DNA of 64,000 nt from Colius striatus (GCF_028858725.1 NC_084767.1:20227895-20291894), one strand, 5' to 3'. Shown: positions 24,901 to 36,805, counted from the first letter of the stretch. Notes: generated by a model from the sequence alone, not told the origin. Translations and numbers: made by a program.

Positions 24901-27900
24901 ATCATTAGTACTTTACTGGAGCTAGGCGGCTGATCTCACTCTTAAAGTTAAACTAAGATAATTTAATAGGTGCATATTGGCCAAATTACCTGATTTCTCA
25001 GCTTTCTTTGATTTGGGATTGTTGAGTATATTCTTCTCCAAAAATCCATTTCTGAAGTAAACTAGACTATTGGACAGCAAAGACTGAAAATCTCTTTGCA
25101 TCTTATGCCCTACAGAATAAATGCTCAAACTAAGTCTCTTTCATTGCTCCCCTTGAAAGACTGTCAGACGTTGTGAAAGTTGTCGTACAGACACCTCATT
25201 CCTTTTTCAGGCAGCTCATTGGCAATACTCAATTATTGTGACCTATGCACATTTGACAAACAGTAATAATCAGATCAAAAAAAAAAACAGAGAGAAGATG
25301 CCCAAATAGACTTTGATATAGTATTCGCTGTAGGACTTTAAATAGTTACATGCATTGGCTGTACAACCTCTTCTCTTCATCCAAAATAACTTCTGATTCT
25401 TGGGACACCCATGCATTTCCTTAAAGGAAAATTAACCCTGAGTCTTAAACTCATTTGAAAATTCTTTCATTTCTCTCCTTTTTTTATAGATACATATGAG
25501 CCAGATGGCTATAACCCCGAAGCTCCTAGTATTACCAGTGCTGGTAGATCTCAGTATCGACAGTTCTTTACAAGAGCACAAACGCAGCGTCCAAATCTAA
25601 TTGGCCTAACATCTGGGGAGATGGATACAAATCCAAGAGGTAGGAAGGGTTTCTAGTCATTGCTGTTGCTATTTCTGTCCAAGACCGTCAACACTTATTT
25701 TCCCCCTTTTCAGGCTGAAAGCAATAGTTTCTCTCACTGATCTCATATTTCAGAGCAATATTCAGACATCTCTACCTTTTTTTAAATGCTAATATGACCA
25801 TATTAAAAGTCAAAGCAGTGGTTTTTATTAAAAATGACCACTTGGGAAAGTTACAAGGGGTTTTTTGTTGGTTCATTGGTTGGGATTTTGTTCCTCTTTA
25901 GCCTGTGAAGGCACTTTTTAGGTGCTGGGTGCTTCAAGAAAGAAAAATAGTACAAGAATATGGCTTTAAGCAGTACAGTTTGAAGACTACTTTTGATCTG
26001 CCAAGGCCATGTGTAGGACCTGGATCATAGCAGTGATGATCTACCCCACTTGCCTTGGCTGTTGTGCTGGTAGTGAAGAGGGGAAATTTTGTGGCATGTT
26101 TGTGTATTTGATGATCTGACTCTGTCAACTAGATGTTCTCTCTAAAATGTGCATTGCAGGTAGCATTCTAATTCTCCTAGTCTGTGGAAATCCCAGTCTG
26201 CATTTAAGTAATTCTGAGTCCTTAATTGGATGGATGTGAATGTAGCCTGTTAGTGGTGACATGTACAAACTACCTTAGGGGAGAGAACAAGTCAAATCTC
26301 TTTAAAGAGATTTTTGTTCAATTAGTGTAACTTTCTTTTTGCCTCCTGCTTTCCCTGCTCTGATCCTAAAAGATGTTAAATTTCAGTATTTACTATTGCA
26401 CTTCAGTGTTTCTTATTCAGTAGATATTTTTTCCAGTATTACTTTACAGTGACTCATCAAGAACATGGTTAATTATTATTACAGTAATTGCTGTTGCTGT
26501 TTCATCTTAATGAACATCATAAAGGCAGGGTTGAGGCTTTATTTGCTGGTCATCAGATTCTCTCTAAGAACCCATTCCAGTTGCAAGGCATGGATTTTTG
26601 GTGGTGGTGCTTCAAACCACTTGTTTTTCTGTCTTTGTTACACATGTGAAAGGTTACTCTAAAATCATCCTCCACATTAAGGTTAAAACTATGCCCAAAA
26701 ATATCCCCAGTCTTTGTTCTCACCAGTGTCATCAGCAGAGCTCTGGCATATATTTAAAAGCCATAGAAATGTGACTTAAAACTCAGACTTCTTTTTAGGA
26801 GATGAATATTTGGCATACACAGGAGACTAACAGCAATAGTATAATCTTAAAGTTGTATATAGATTCTTGGCAGATTGTGATCTAGCACTTTAGCTTTGTG
26901 TTTGTAGAAGCTGCCTCAAGCTGTAAATCTAATGTCTCCAAGAGTATCATTTCATACCATAGTTGTGATTAAGTAACAGTTAGTTGCTGAAAACTGGATG
27001 GAGGAGTGATAAAAGGATGACAGTGGGAGGAAGGGCTTCTTTGTTGCTTTTTCAATGTCAAGGGTTAATACAAGTAAAGTTGGTTGTTTATTGAGCCCAT
27101 GCCACATCTAACCTGAAGGCTGGGAATCTAGCCTTGTTTCTTTTCCTCCTTTCTTTTTTTCCTTTGGGTTTTTTTTTTACTCTTTTTTTCCCCCTTTTTT
27201 TGCTGCTTCTGTAGAATCTGACTTTTCAGTACCTGAAAGATGGAGTTTTAGTTTCGCTTCTTCAAACTAATGATAACCTTAAAGGTCAAAATCTCATCCC
27301 TGTTGGCTGGGCTAAATGTTTGTTTTCTTCAATTTGCTTTGTTGAGCTAGCAAGTGATCTCTGAAATAACTTCATTATCAAGTTGATCAGATTTTTTTTA
27401 AAGCTTTTATGTCTGTAAACTCAACCCTGTTTTGCTGTTTAAGTGAAAGCTTTTCCAATGTCTCTGTTGATGTGTGGTGAATAACATGGGCCTTTTTCCT
27501 TTCCTCCAGCTGCCAATATCATCATCCAGACTGAACCTCCCATTCCCATTACAAATAATAGCAGCAATGTAACTAGAGTTGTCCTTGAACCAGACAGCAG
27601 GAAAAGGTCTCCAAGCACCATGGAATGTCCACCATTGAAGAAGCCATGGCTGGGAAAGTAAGAATTAACACAACTGCAGCTGACTAACTAGAATGCACTT
27701 TCTTGCTGTCCATGCTGTGAATGTACTCATTTGTCAGTCCCTGTGATTTGAGCTGATTAGGTCAGAAAATCTGTGTCCACGTGATATGGAGACTAAATAT
27801 TTGTTGGTGGGAGGAACTTTATATCTAGAGTGTATACTACAAGAAACATAAGAGTTAAATGTGCGTCAACATTTGCTGTCTTACTCAAATATATGAATGC

Positions 27901-30900
27901 CTATCTAAGTCACTCTCTTGTTCTCATTTTCTCTAGGCAAGCAAATAACAACCAGAACAAGACAGGATTTCTGAAAAAGAATCAGTACACTAATACAAAA
28001 TTAGAAGTTCGAAAAATTCCACCAGAATTGAACAATATTACACAGCTCAATGAGCACTTCAGCAAATTTGGAACTATTGTAAACATTCAGGTAAAAACCC
28101 TTTTATGCCTGTATGCAGCTTTTTTATTTTCCCACAAATCTTCTTGAGTACTGCAGCTGAACTGTGTTCCTTGAGAAATCTTAAGGGAGGCTAACTGGGA
28201 GAGTAGGTAATAGCATTCAAAGAAGTCTTTCCTTGGTTTGCTCCATTGCATTATCTTAATGCTATGAAAGTATGTTGGCTTCTGCCTTTGTGAGGCTTTA
28301 TTAAATTTGAAAGGCTTGCAGGTGTAACCTGCAAATAAACCAATGCAGATTTTCAAGCAACTTGTGCATAGTTTTTCGAAGACATCTTCTAACAATTTTT
28401 GTCTTGTGTGATAGTCCTGCAGTATTTCATAGTCAGGATTTTGACAAAGGTGCTACAGGAGAGTCTTTATATGCATCAGTTTATTACCACTTTGGCTCCA
28501 GTTCAGAGGTGTTCCTTTGCACTGTAAGAAGGGGAAAAGCACTATATAAGCAAAACACAGGTAGCTACATGGTTAAAATAGCATTTCATTTCCATTTATT
28601 TTTCTAGGCAAAACAGTTGTCTCTTAAGTCCTCTGAGATGGAAGTAAAAGACAGATACCTGGAAGTTTATGTGTTTCTTAAGTTGAAAATTTTTTATCTT
28701 AGCCCAAAAGATATGAAAAGATGCTTTCTGCACCTCAGTAAGGAAATAATGCATTTAAAATGTGCTATCTCAATCATTACACTAGGAAGTCTAAGATAAG
28801 TTTTTACTCCTGTGATTAATTTATAAGGAAAAATAGTCTTATTCAAGACGTAGATAATGCTTTGAGAGTGTGATGAGCCTCTGCACTGTACATGCTCAGA
28901 CAGCAGTCGTCTTTCAGGAGGTCGGAATAAAGATCTTTTGAGTCAGCACTAGGGTCTCTTCAGTCATATCCCAGTGGTAGTTCATAATATTCTAAATATA
29001 TGATGCTCTTTCGTGGAGGAGTCGTCTTATATTTTACTGTATGTAGGCTTTGCTACGGTAATATGTAATATTTGCCCAAAAAGTACTTGACTTTAATCAC
29101 ATAGAGTGTTTTACCTGTATTCTGAGCTGTTAATATTGTTGGATATGCCACTTATTATTGCAGATTGTAGATTGGTTTGCTACTTGTTGAGATGTTTTCT
29201 TCCTTGAGAAATAATGCATTCTAATGAACTTTTGATGTAGGTTGCTTTCCAGAATGATCCTGAAGCTGCTCTGATTCAGTACTTAACTAACGACGAGGCT
29301 AGGAAGGCGATTTCCAGCACAGAGGCAGTTCTGAACAATCGGTTTATAAGGGTACTGTGGCACAGAGAAAGTGAGCAGCAGCCCCCATTGCTGCAGCAGC
29401 AACAGCAGCAGACACCCACACAGTCTCTTCATCACCAACTTCACCTTCAGCAGCAGGCCCTGACCGCAGCTCCAGCTGTAACAATGCATAGCAATCTCTC
29501 GAAGGTACTGTGCTGTTCTAAGCTAATGATCGATCAATGAAGATTATCTTCCTTCCTAGACTACTGCTTCCGAAAAGCCGAGTGTATAGTCCTTCACTTT
29601 TTCATATCTGTTGATACACAGGTGATGAATAAACCACTGGCATCTGGTGCCTATGTCCTGAATAAAGTCCCTGTGAAACGCCGCCTTGGAGCAGCAAGTG
29701 GGAGCCAGCCTGACTTAAGCCAGTCTGGGACTGTTGTGGAGGACTCGCAGGTATGTTTGTGATGGCTGACCATCCTCAGACTTCTGGCTAAAGGTTTGGC
29801 CTGTTAGCTGAGAAGGAACTAGCAATCAGAACTTGCAAATCATTCTTAGGTGGTTCTTTGTTTGCACTTGCATTCCATGCAACCGTGATCAGTCACTCCT
29901 TCCTACTTTCCTACTTTTGTTTATATAAATTAGGGATGAAGGATCAGTATTTTATGTAGCATAAAGTATTTTTGGCTGTGCTTCATAGTAAATTACAGCA
30001 TATATGTCATGTCATCTTTTTGTTGGCAAACCTAATTGCTTTCTCAGTGGTTTTTCAGGTTGTGCTGTGCTTTGTCAGTAGTGCTAGAAGCTTAAAGAAT
30101 ACGTATGCATAGAGTTCAAACTATTGCAGTTTAATTCACACCAATATCATAGTGCAGCATATGTTCATGGCCACAGAAACGTCTTCCTTTTAAGAAAGCA
30201 AGCATACAGGTGACTTTTGCTTTCCTGTTTGATCAGGAAGTGAGATGTTAGACTGTGACCGCAAAGCTGAATATAATGCAGAAGTTCAGCTTCAGTGGTC
30301 TTCCTAGTAGATACCAGAGATAGAGAGGGAATTTTGGATGAAGAAGAAAATAAAGTATCTTTTGCAGAAATCCTTTTTAACAAGCCAGTTCCTTACAAGC
30401 AAGTTGTCTGTTAGACTGATGCCTTTATGCCTGTGTTTAATTCCTGTGGTCTTTTTCAAAGTTTCATGTTTCACGGAATAAACTCTACAATTCATTGATG
30501 GTATATCACATTCATTTGAGCCTATTTGTATGTGTGTGTTTTTACTATTTCAGACATTTCCTACGTCTACAAGCCACTCAAAAATGGTTTATAGTTCTTC
30601 AAACTTAAAGACATCCATGAAGCCTGGTGCAGGGTCTAAACCTCACGATATGCAAGAGGCCCTGAAAAAAAAACAGGTACTTTACTGTTCATTGGCTGAG
30701 TGGCAGTATGCTGATCTTTATAAAGAAAGGTTTTTGCTGTGGTTACTAGACTATACTGTAAATGCACATTGGGGCTAATCATGAGTGTATTCCTTTTGGA
30801 GTGTTTCACTTGACACATGTGGTTGTGTGTGGGTTTTCTGGGTTTTCGTGAGGCATTTTTCTTGACTTTTAGTTTCTGCAAGTATGAAACAACTGACAAC

Positions 30901-33900
30901 ATAAGGTGTTTCTTAAGAGATATCTGAAAGGGAGCAAAAATTTGGTAGAATAGCAGAAACTTAGCAACTTCTTATTGTTTTGGGTTTCTTTCATCGTGTC
31001 TGATACATTTCATACTTGTATGTTCTGCAGACCAGTAGTTTTCATTATGGCCTTCACTTCTACAGCTTGAAGAAGAAAATGTTTATATATTGGCTCTACT
31101 GCTTTTTACTGGTTTGTCGGTTTTTTTTTTTTTCTCTCATGTAGGAGGCAATGAAACTCCAACAGGACATGAGGAAAAAGAAGCAGGAGATGTTAGAAAA
31201 ACAAATTGAATGTCAGAAGGTAAGTCTGGAATGTCTTCTAGTAAATAACATTCTGATTGTGTAGATAGCTGTCTCTTCAGTGTTGATTTTCCTGGAATTT
31301 TACATTCCCGCTCTTTCATTAATACATAGATGTTGATATCCAAGCTGGAGAAAAATAAGGCCATGAAGCCAGAAGAGAGAGCAGAAATAATGAAGACCTT
31401 AAAAGAACTAGGAGGAAAAATATCTCAGTTAAAGGATGAATTAAAAACTTCATCTACAACCTCTACACCATCAAAATTAAAGTCCAAGACAGAGGTATTT
31501 ATTGCACAAGACACTTGCCCACCTGTTTTTGTAACTATTTCCAATATTGTGTCCTAAAAAGGCAGCAACATTAGATCAAAACGCTTCCAAGCAGTATTTT
31601 GAGGGTGAGTGATAACCACCAACAAACTGTGGTTTTAAGGAACTCTGATGACCTAGTTTTGCACATAGCTCATTCAAGCTTGTTCCAGTTCTGAAGCAGA
31701 GAATTCTGGGCTCTTCAAAAAATGAGTAGGGGGACGGACATGAAGGCAATGAAAACAAGCTGAATTTCTATAAAAGCAAGGATATTGTGTACTGATCCAT
31801 CTATATCATGTACATAAATTATTGATGAAGAAGTGAAAGAAGACATACAAGCACACATTACAGTTCTGCTTTTCCTTTCCGTTTTCTCTTTCTTCACCTT
31901 TTTGTTTAAGGCACAAAAGGAACTTTTAGATGCAGAGCTGGACTTCCACAAGAGACTCTCTTCTGGAGAAGACACGACTGAATTGCGAAAAAAGCTAAAT
32001 CAGTTACAAGTAGAGGTGCGTTTGTCTGGATTTGTATTGGATTTAGTTGTCTGTGCCAATTTATTTATGGTGTATAAATATTTTGAATATCTTCAGACTG
32101 AGAATGGCTTTGTACATGATTTGCCGTATTTGAACAGGCTGCCCGTTTAGGCATTTTGCCTGCTGGTCGAGGGAAGACGGTGCCAGCCCAAGGAAGAGGA
32201 CGAGGACGGGGTCGTGGTGGGAGAGGAAGGGGCATGTTGAATCATATGGTGGTGGATCATCGTCCCAAAGCACTAACAGTTGGAGGCTTCATCGAAGAGG
32301 AGAAAGATGAATTGTTACAGCACTTCTCTGTAAGTATGAGATCACATCAGAAAAAGAAAAACTTGAAGAGGAGAATTGTGACCAAACGGTAAATCTGAGA
32401 TTAAATAGGTAACAAATACTGTGGTTATGTGCTTATGTGCAAAGAGAGGAGTGTTAAGGGCTTTGTTTATTTACCAAATTCTTGAAGGTGCAAGGTTTGG
32501 AGTTTTTTTTAGTGCAAACAAATCAAAGACTTCCTCTTGAACAAGCAAACACTTTCAAGTGTTAGCAAGGATGTAAATGTCATGTCTTTCATAGCTGCTT
32601 TACAATAGCTGCCCAACCTGCTCTTTTAATGGACAGAGCTTAATAGCTTACTCCTATTAAATCTGCATTAAGGTTGTTTAAAACAGGCATTAGAAGACTG
32701 AAAAATAGTATAAGCCTCTCTCTGTTAACAAAAATTTTTTTTCATGCCATTTTGCTCATTTCTCTCTAGTTCAGGAAACAAACCACTGTTTTGCTGAACA
32801 GGATATCGGTTTTGAAATAGTTAAATTTGTTTCGAAACTCATTGTAGAGCAAGTAGCTTGCTAGTTTGCAAGCTAAGTTAATAGTTGTGTTAGCACCATA
32901 ACTAAGGTAACATAACAAAGGAAAAACTCATTTCCCTCAGTTACTTTTTCCAGAACTGAATATTTTCACGTGCAAAGCTAGTAAAAGTCTGAGAGATCAT
33001 GTAATACTTCATGAAATCTAAGCTTGATCAAGTTAGTTGGATGTAGAACCCTGTACCCAGCTGGGTACAGAAAGCAACAGAGCTCTCGAGAGTCCTGGTA
33101 GTCTGAAAACTTGTTTGTTTCTGGCTTGAGTGAGAACAAAGAACCTGACGGTTCTTTCTACGGTGGGGAAAGCTTTGCCTTTTGGAGAAGTGTTGTCCTT
33201 TGCTTGGCCTCATTGCTCATCAAGAGGTTAAAGGCCACTACTGCTGCTTTGCCTAAATTCAGTGAAAAATGTGTGATTTCATTAAAAAAAATTCCCTCAA
33301 TTTATAGTGTAACAACTCTTAGACCTGTCTATTTCTGAGAGACTACACATTTTTGGAGGTTTTGACCATCCTTAAGCAGCCACACTGGCTGCTAAAATCA
33401 ATAAAAGTTGTGGGGTTTTTGGAACTAGTGCTGTTACTCAAGCTGTTATCTTACTGGCTTTTAAACTACTTTCCTTCTGCTGTTTATGTTAAATCTGAAG
33501 TTGGCTACAATTGTCTCTTTTGCTGCTGGTACTCCACGCATAAATCTTTTTTTTGATTGTTTGGGATTTGGAGGTTTTTTTAATACTGAACTCCCATTGC
33601 TGTGGTGATTCCAGTTTTCACCATCGTGCTGTCTAAAAATGCTAAAGAAGAAAACTTCTTGTTAATCTAACCATACTAGATTATATTATTTTCCTCCTTC
33701 CTGTAGTATATTTGCAGGACTTATTCAGGAGCTCTACAGCAAAGTGTGATTCCTGTTACTAAAGTCTCTCTTTTTGCAAATTAATGACATCTAGAAGACT
33801 TGCTTAACATGTCCAAAGCAGCACAGCCATGAAGGGCAGAAGAGAATAAGCGGAAAAATGAACTTTAAAAATTCCCTTCTGAGCTATAAATTAACTCCTT

Positions 33901-35470
33901 TCTTTTCCTCCTGCAAAATTAAGCTCCACTGATTAGAATAACACTAAATCTGAGCTTTTGCCCAAAAACACAGAGACAGAAGCTGCAATATTGCTGAGAT
34001 TTGTCTGGCTCTCGTTTTTCTGTCCAAAAAGTAAGATTTCAGTGGCACTTCAGTCCACTGCAATTGTAGCAAGTGATGACCGTGGTTTTGGAGGAAAATA
34101 TTGCTACTCTTCCTAATCAGTCTTTCTCTCATAGAAATTTGGTGATATTGAAGACCTTCAAGAAGAGGATTCCCCACTAAGTGTTGTTCTGACTTTTAAA
34201 TCTCGCTCAGAAGCTGAGAATGTGAGTAGAATAAAGATTTTTTTTTTTTTCCCAGTTCCAAAAGAACTTCAATAAGTTTTAACTTCCTGTGTCTGCCTTT
34301 AGTATTTTTTCATTTATCAGGCTTTGATCCAGCTAGTTTGAGCCAGATAGTCTGTATGTTTGGTTCTCCTGCAATTAGTGTCACTGACGTAGGAAATACC
34401 TCTTGCTTGCCTTGATAGTAGCAGAGCCTGTTGCTGATAGAGGTTCAATGCTACTATCAATTCAGAGCTCTGTTAGCAGACTGCAGGTAGATGAGCATTA
34501 TTTAGCAAGTTACCTTGTGAGTGAAGTTACTCTCAGAAGACTGAAGTGGACGATCATGGCTTTCATGTTTGAGGTCTTACAATGTGCATCTGCACAGTGT
34601 TCACTGTGTCTGGCTTGTTGTTGGCTATCTTAAAAATTCTTTACTTAGTCCTCTTTTTGATGATCTTTTCATTTGAAATACAATCTAGGCTGCTAACCAA
34701 GGATCCCGGTTCAAAGACCGAAGGCTACAGATATCGTGGTACAAACCTAAGGTACCTTCTGTGTCTACAGAAATCGAGGAAGAAGAGTCTAAGGAAGAGG
34801 TATGAAAATACGTTATTAACTTAACCATTCCTTGAGGAATCTAGTAGCTAACAGCTCTTTTAGGATACAGTTTTCTGTTTACTGAAGGAACTTCATAAAA
34901 GATGCGTTTGCAAACCAGAAACTTAACTGGTTTAATAGTCAGATTGTTTCTCACATTTTAAAGAAGAGAAAAGGAAAAAAGATTAATCCACTTCTGGATG
35001 GGATGTTAATTTGTCAGCTATGGAAGTAAAGCTCCCATTCTCTACATGCAGGCTGCTGATCTTTCTGCTTCACAGTACTAATGCCTCTCCGTGGGGTAGG
35101 TTACATGTATTCTCTCTGGTACTTAGGAACACCTTGAGATTTTAAAGGTGTTTAACAGAGGAGGGTGGGTAGTTGTTTATTCCTACTTCCTTGGAATTTT
35201 ACTTTTCTTTTCCTTTCTTGATGTGTGAGGCTGCTGTTCTTTCATAAAACTTGTTGAATGTAGCTGTGTGTGTTCCAGTGAGACGTACAGTAAACAGTAC
35301 AACTCATGCCCTATTGCATGATGTGTTTCCTATGATACAGCATGGAACTTCTTTCTTTAAAAGCACTTTTTTTCTTCATCTAGGAGACTGAAACCTCGGA
35401 TTTATTTTTGCACGAAGATGATGATGACGATGACGAAGATGAGGATGAATCGCGTTCTTGGAGAAGATGA
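12866..35470 (+). CDS. RBM27: RNA-binding protein 27 (21 coding exons, complete)
   Basis: Nuclear RNA-binding protein, paralogue of RBM26; both are linked to the PAXT/exosome-targeting machinery for polyadenylated nuclear RNA (family knowledge). Twenty-one exons total 3006 nt: 1001 residues plus stop, all phases matching. Domains in order: PWI-like N-terminus (about 1-75), RS region (about 150-195, [20 protein letters not shown]), CCCH zinc finger with ligands Cys278, Cys287, Cys293 and His297, proline-rich stretch (about 305-355), RRM (about 526-598), Gln/His-rich linker, coiled coil (about 729-843), RG repeats (about 853-876), second RRM (about 888-963) and an Asp/Glu tail ending SRSWRR. 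The start codon sits in a perfect GCCACC context. Relative to the remembered human protein (about 1060 residues) one central exon is absent and one C-terminal exon is included. Introns hold two CR1 fragments. Confidence 0.97.
14815..15435 (-). mobile_element. CR1 LINE fragment in RBM27 intron 1
   Basis: About 620 bp, sense on the minus strand. It reads as the C-terminal third of the CR1 reverse transcriptase ([20 protein letters not shown], then [13 protein letters not shown]) and ends with the typical 3' region ('GATCATCTAGTCCAACC' on the + strand). Frame breaks show it is dead. It is antisense to RBM27. Confidence 0.95.
16287..16405 (+). CDS. RBM27: RBM27 coding exon 2
   Basis: Acceptor CTCACCAG, donor GTAATG; 119 nt. 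Encodes [20 protein letters not shown] and continues to DQLDVFLQK, the core of the PWI-like domain. Confidence 0.97.
16698..16810 (-). mobile_element. CR1 LINE 3' end in RBM27 intron 2
   Basis: About 110 bp with the diagnostic GAATCACAGAATGGTAGGGG, TTGGAAGGGACC and ATCATCTAGTCCAACC of avian CR1, read antisense on +. A severely 5'-truncated insertion. Confidence 0.93.
17271..17395 (+). CDS. RBM27: RBM27 coding exon 3
   Basis: Acceptor GTCCTCAG, donor GTAACT; 125 nt. Encodes [20 protein letters not shown] then a Lys/Glu-rich stretch. Confidence 0.97.
19709..19800 (+). CDS. RBM27: RBM27 coding exon 4
   Basis: Acceptor TTAAGCAG, donor GTTAGT; 92 nt. Encodes [20 protein letters not shown] and ends in AG of a split Arg codon. 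Confidence 0.92.
20372..20565 (+). CDS. RBM27: RBM27 coding exon 5 (RS region)
   Basis: Acceptor TTTTCTAG, donor GTGAGT; 194 nt. Encodes [17 protein letters not shown] then Arg-Ser repeats, an SR-protein-like low-complexity region. Confidence 0.97.
21415..21672 (+). CDS. RBM27: RBM27 coding exon 6
   Basis: Acceptor AAAAACAG after a T-rich tract, donor GTAAAC; 258 nt. Encodes [20 protein letters not shown] and the first zinc ligand (KRRC). The CCCH finger is split between this exon and the next. Confidence 0.97.
22228..22461 (+). CDS. RBM27: RBM27 coding exon 7 (CCCH finger, proline-rich)
   Basis: Acceptor TTTTGCAG, donor GTAAGT; 234 nt. Encodes [19 protein letters not shown], giving C-x8-C-x5-C-x3-H with exon 6, then polyproline runs. 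The Gly-Pro repeat I recall in the human protein is short or absent here. Confidence 0.97.
23329..23463 (+). CDS. RBM27: RBM27 coding exon 8
   Basis: Acceptor CATTGTAG, donor GTAAGC; 135 nt. Encodes [20 protein letters not shown] and [11 protein letters not shown], ending in C of a split codon. Joined directly to exon 9 this makes a His codon. Confidence 0.95.
24190..24890 (-). pseudogene. Possible degraded coding remnant, antisense in RBM27 intron 8
   Basis: On the minus strand this stretch reads as protein-like sequence broken by stops (for example [20 protein letters not shown] then LHDLAYD). The family is not recognised. It could be a processed pseudogene, an old transposon or chance. 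Confidence 0.2.
25490..25639 (+). CDS. RBM27: RBM27 coding exon 9
   Basis: Acceptor TTTTTATAG, donor GTAGGA; 150 nt. Encodes [20 protein letters not shown] and [14 protein letters not shown]. Confidence 0.97.
27510..27657 (+). CDS. RBM27: RBM27 coding exon 10
   Basis: Acceptor TTCCTCCAG, donor GTAAGA; 148 nt. Encodes [29 protein letters not shown] and KKPWLG. Confidence 0.97.
27937..28090 (+). CDS. RBM27: RBM27 coding exon 11 (RRM first half)
   Basis: Acceptor TTCTCTAG, donor GTAAAA; 154 nt. Encodes [20 protein letters not shown] and [11 protein letters not shown], the first strands and helix of the central RRM. Confidence 0.97.
29241..29504 (+). CDS. RBM27: RBM27 coding exon 12 (RRM second half, Gln-rich)
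   Basis: Acceptor TGATGTAG, donor GTACTG; 264 nt. Encodes [16 protein letters not shown], closing the RRM, then Gln/His-rich sequence from CAG repeats (about 29384-29460). Confidence 0.97.
29622..29750 (+). CDS. RBM27: RBM27 coding exon 13
   Basis: Acceptor GATACACAG, donor GTATGT; 129 nt, phase 0. Encodes [20 protein letters not shown]. Confidence 0.95.
30554..30676 (+). CDS. RBM27: RBM27 coding exon 14
   Basis: Acceptor TATTTCAG, donor GTACTT; 123 nt, phase 0. Encodes [19 protein letters not shown] and QEALKKKQ. Confidence 0.96.
31145..31219 (+). CDS. RBM27: RBM27 coding exon 15 (coiled coil)
   Basis: Acceptor CATGTAG, donor GTAAGT; 75 nt, phase 0. Encodes [20 protein letters not shown], start of a predicted coiled coil. 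Confidence 0.96.
31330..31494 (+). CDS. RBM27: RBM27 coding exon 16 (coiled coil)
   Basis: Acceptor ATACATAG, donor GTATTT; 165 nt, phase 0. Encodes [20 protein letters not shown] and [14 protein letters not shown]. Confidence 0.96.
31911..32015 (+). CDS. RBM27: RBM27 coding exon 17 (coiled coil)
   Basis: Acceptor GTTTAAG, donor GTGCGT; 105 nt, phase 0. Encodes [20 protein letters not shown] and [14 protein letters not shown]. Confidence 0.96.
32138..32329 (+). CDS. RBM27: RBM27 coding exon 18 (RG repeats, second RRM start)
   Basis: Acceptor TGAACAG, donor GTAAGT; 192 nt, phase 0. Encodes an RG-rich run ([14 protein letters not shown]) followed by [20 protein letters not shown], the first strand and helix of a C-terminal RRM. 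Confidence 0.97.
34135..34221 (+). CDS. RBM27: RBM27 coding exon 19 (probable cassette, completes second RRM)
   Basis: Acceptor CTCTCATAG, donor GTGAGT; 87 nt, phase 0 on both sides. Encodes [20 protein letters not shown] then FKSRSEAEN, the middle of an RRM, similar to the RBM26 paralogue. As I recall, the reference human isoform joins the flanking exons directly, so inclusion may be alternative. Confidence 0.85.
34689..34799 (+). CDS. RBM27: RBM27 coding exon 20
   Basis: Acceptor CAATCTAG, donor GTATGA; 111 nt, phase 0. Encodes [20 protein letters not shown], the last strand of the C-terminal RRM, then an acidic stretch. Confidence 0.96.
35384..35470 (+). CDS. RBM27: RBM27 coding exon 21 (terminal, acidic tail)
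   Basis: Acceptor CATCTAG; encodes [11 protein letters not shown], a long Asp/Glu run and the conserved C-terminus ESRSWRR, with TGA at 35468-35470. Confidence 0.97.
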   Translation, partial: ETETSDLFLHEDDDDDDEDEDESRSWRR

Positions 35471-36799
35471 AAATTGATGTTGGAAATGTATAATTTTAAG
35501 AATATAGTTCAAGCTGCATCTTTTAAACATTTATTTAAGGAGGTTGATGAGCCAAAAAAAAAGCTTTACTTTCTTTTCAAACCACAAGATTTAAAGTGAG
35601 CTAAGTTATAGAAACATTTCGGATCTAGAGCTGTGATAGTGAGCTAGCCAAAGGCCCAGTAACTTTTTACATAATTATCAAGCTCACCAAGGTGGTGACT
35701 TACTTTTTTTTTTCTATTTAAGAAGGGTAAAAAGAGAGAGAGGAAAAAAAACCCTAGTATTTTCTCGTCCTCTTTTTGTGTCGCCTGTATTACCTTGTTT
35801 TGGGTTTTTTATAATGTGATTGATTTGTTAGTTTATAATTGAAAAGATATAACAGGTTTTATTTAGCAATATTATGGGGTTAGGGGAAAGATGCAAACTT
35901 TCATTAAATGTTATGAAAGAAAAAATTGCCTCATTCGCTAATTGAAAAAAGGTAGCATTTTATTTCATATGGAGTCACTTATTGTAGGAATTACTTGTGG
36001 CTATGATTCATAAGTCATTTATTTCAATATGTTTGAAAGCCACACAGTTTCTGTGTTCTTCTGCTTTTTGTGAGTGGAGACGGAAGAAGCAATTTAACAG
36101 GGTATTATTACAGTATTCTCCAGTTCACTCTTGAAATTCTGCTTCACAGACAACGTCAGCAACAACACATATTTGAGTGAGTTTTCACTTGCTGTTGGTT
36201 TTCTTCTGTAGTTTCAGTGTAAGGTTCAAGTTTAAGATAGACTTTGTTTGCTGCAGTTTGGTATTTACAAGCACAGATGTAATGAGTTCCATACTTCCTC
36301 AGAAAAAAAATACAACTCATCTGTCACCTGCGAGTAGAAACTCTTCCTCCTCTCCCAGTTACCAACTTTACCAACTGCTTGTTTCTGTTCAAACTGGATA
36401 CAGGAGGTGTTTGGAGCAGAATGCTCTGTAGCCAACAGAACAGCAGTGTCTGCGCGATAGCCAGCGTCAGGCCTGTGCTGCAAGTGATCACAGAGAAGTG
36501 CTCAGAGGTGGCTTTGGAAGGCGAGTGATCTATCCCCCAGTGTAGTTTTGGTCAGGCATGTTCAAGATTAACACCATTACATTCTCAGTTGCCTTACTAT
36601 TGTACCATTTTCAAAACACACCATCCCCGTGTGGCGTGTGTGACAACAGAGGTGAGGACACAGGTTCAGGTGCTGGAGCCGCGCAGCCTAACTGCGACGC
36701 AGCTCTAGGGGGTCGTCAACATCATCTCCAGTAGGCAGCTTCCCTGGCTGTCCGTTTGTCCCTACACTTTCAGAACATCTGATGCACGTTTCTATACAA

Positions 36800-36805
36800 A
36801 ATAAA
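36800..36805 (+). terminator. RBM27: Proximal poly(A) signal, RBM27
   Basis: AATAAA about 1.3 kb after the stop codon; a candidate for a shorter 3' UTR. Confidence 0.35.
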
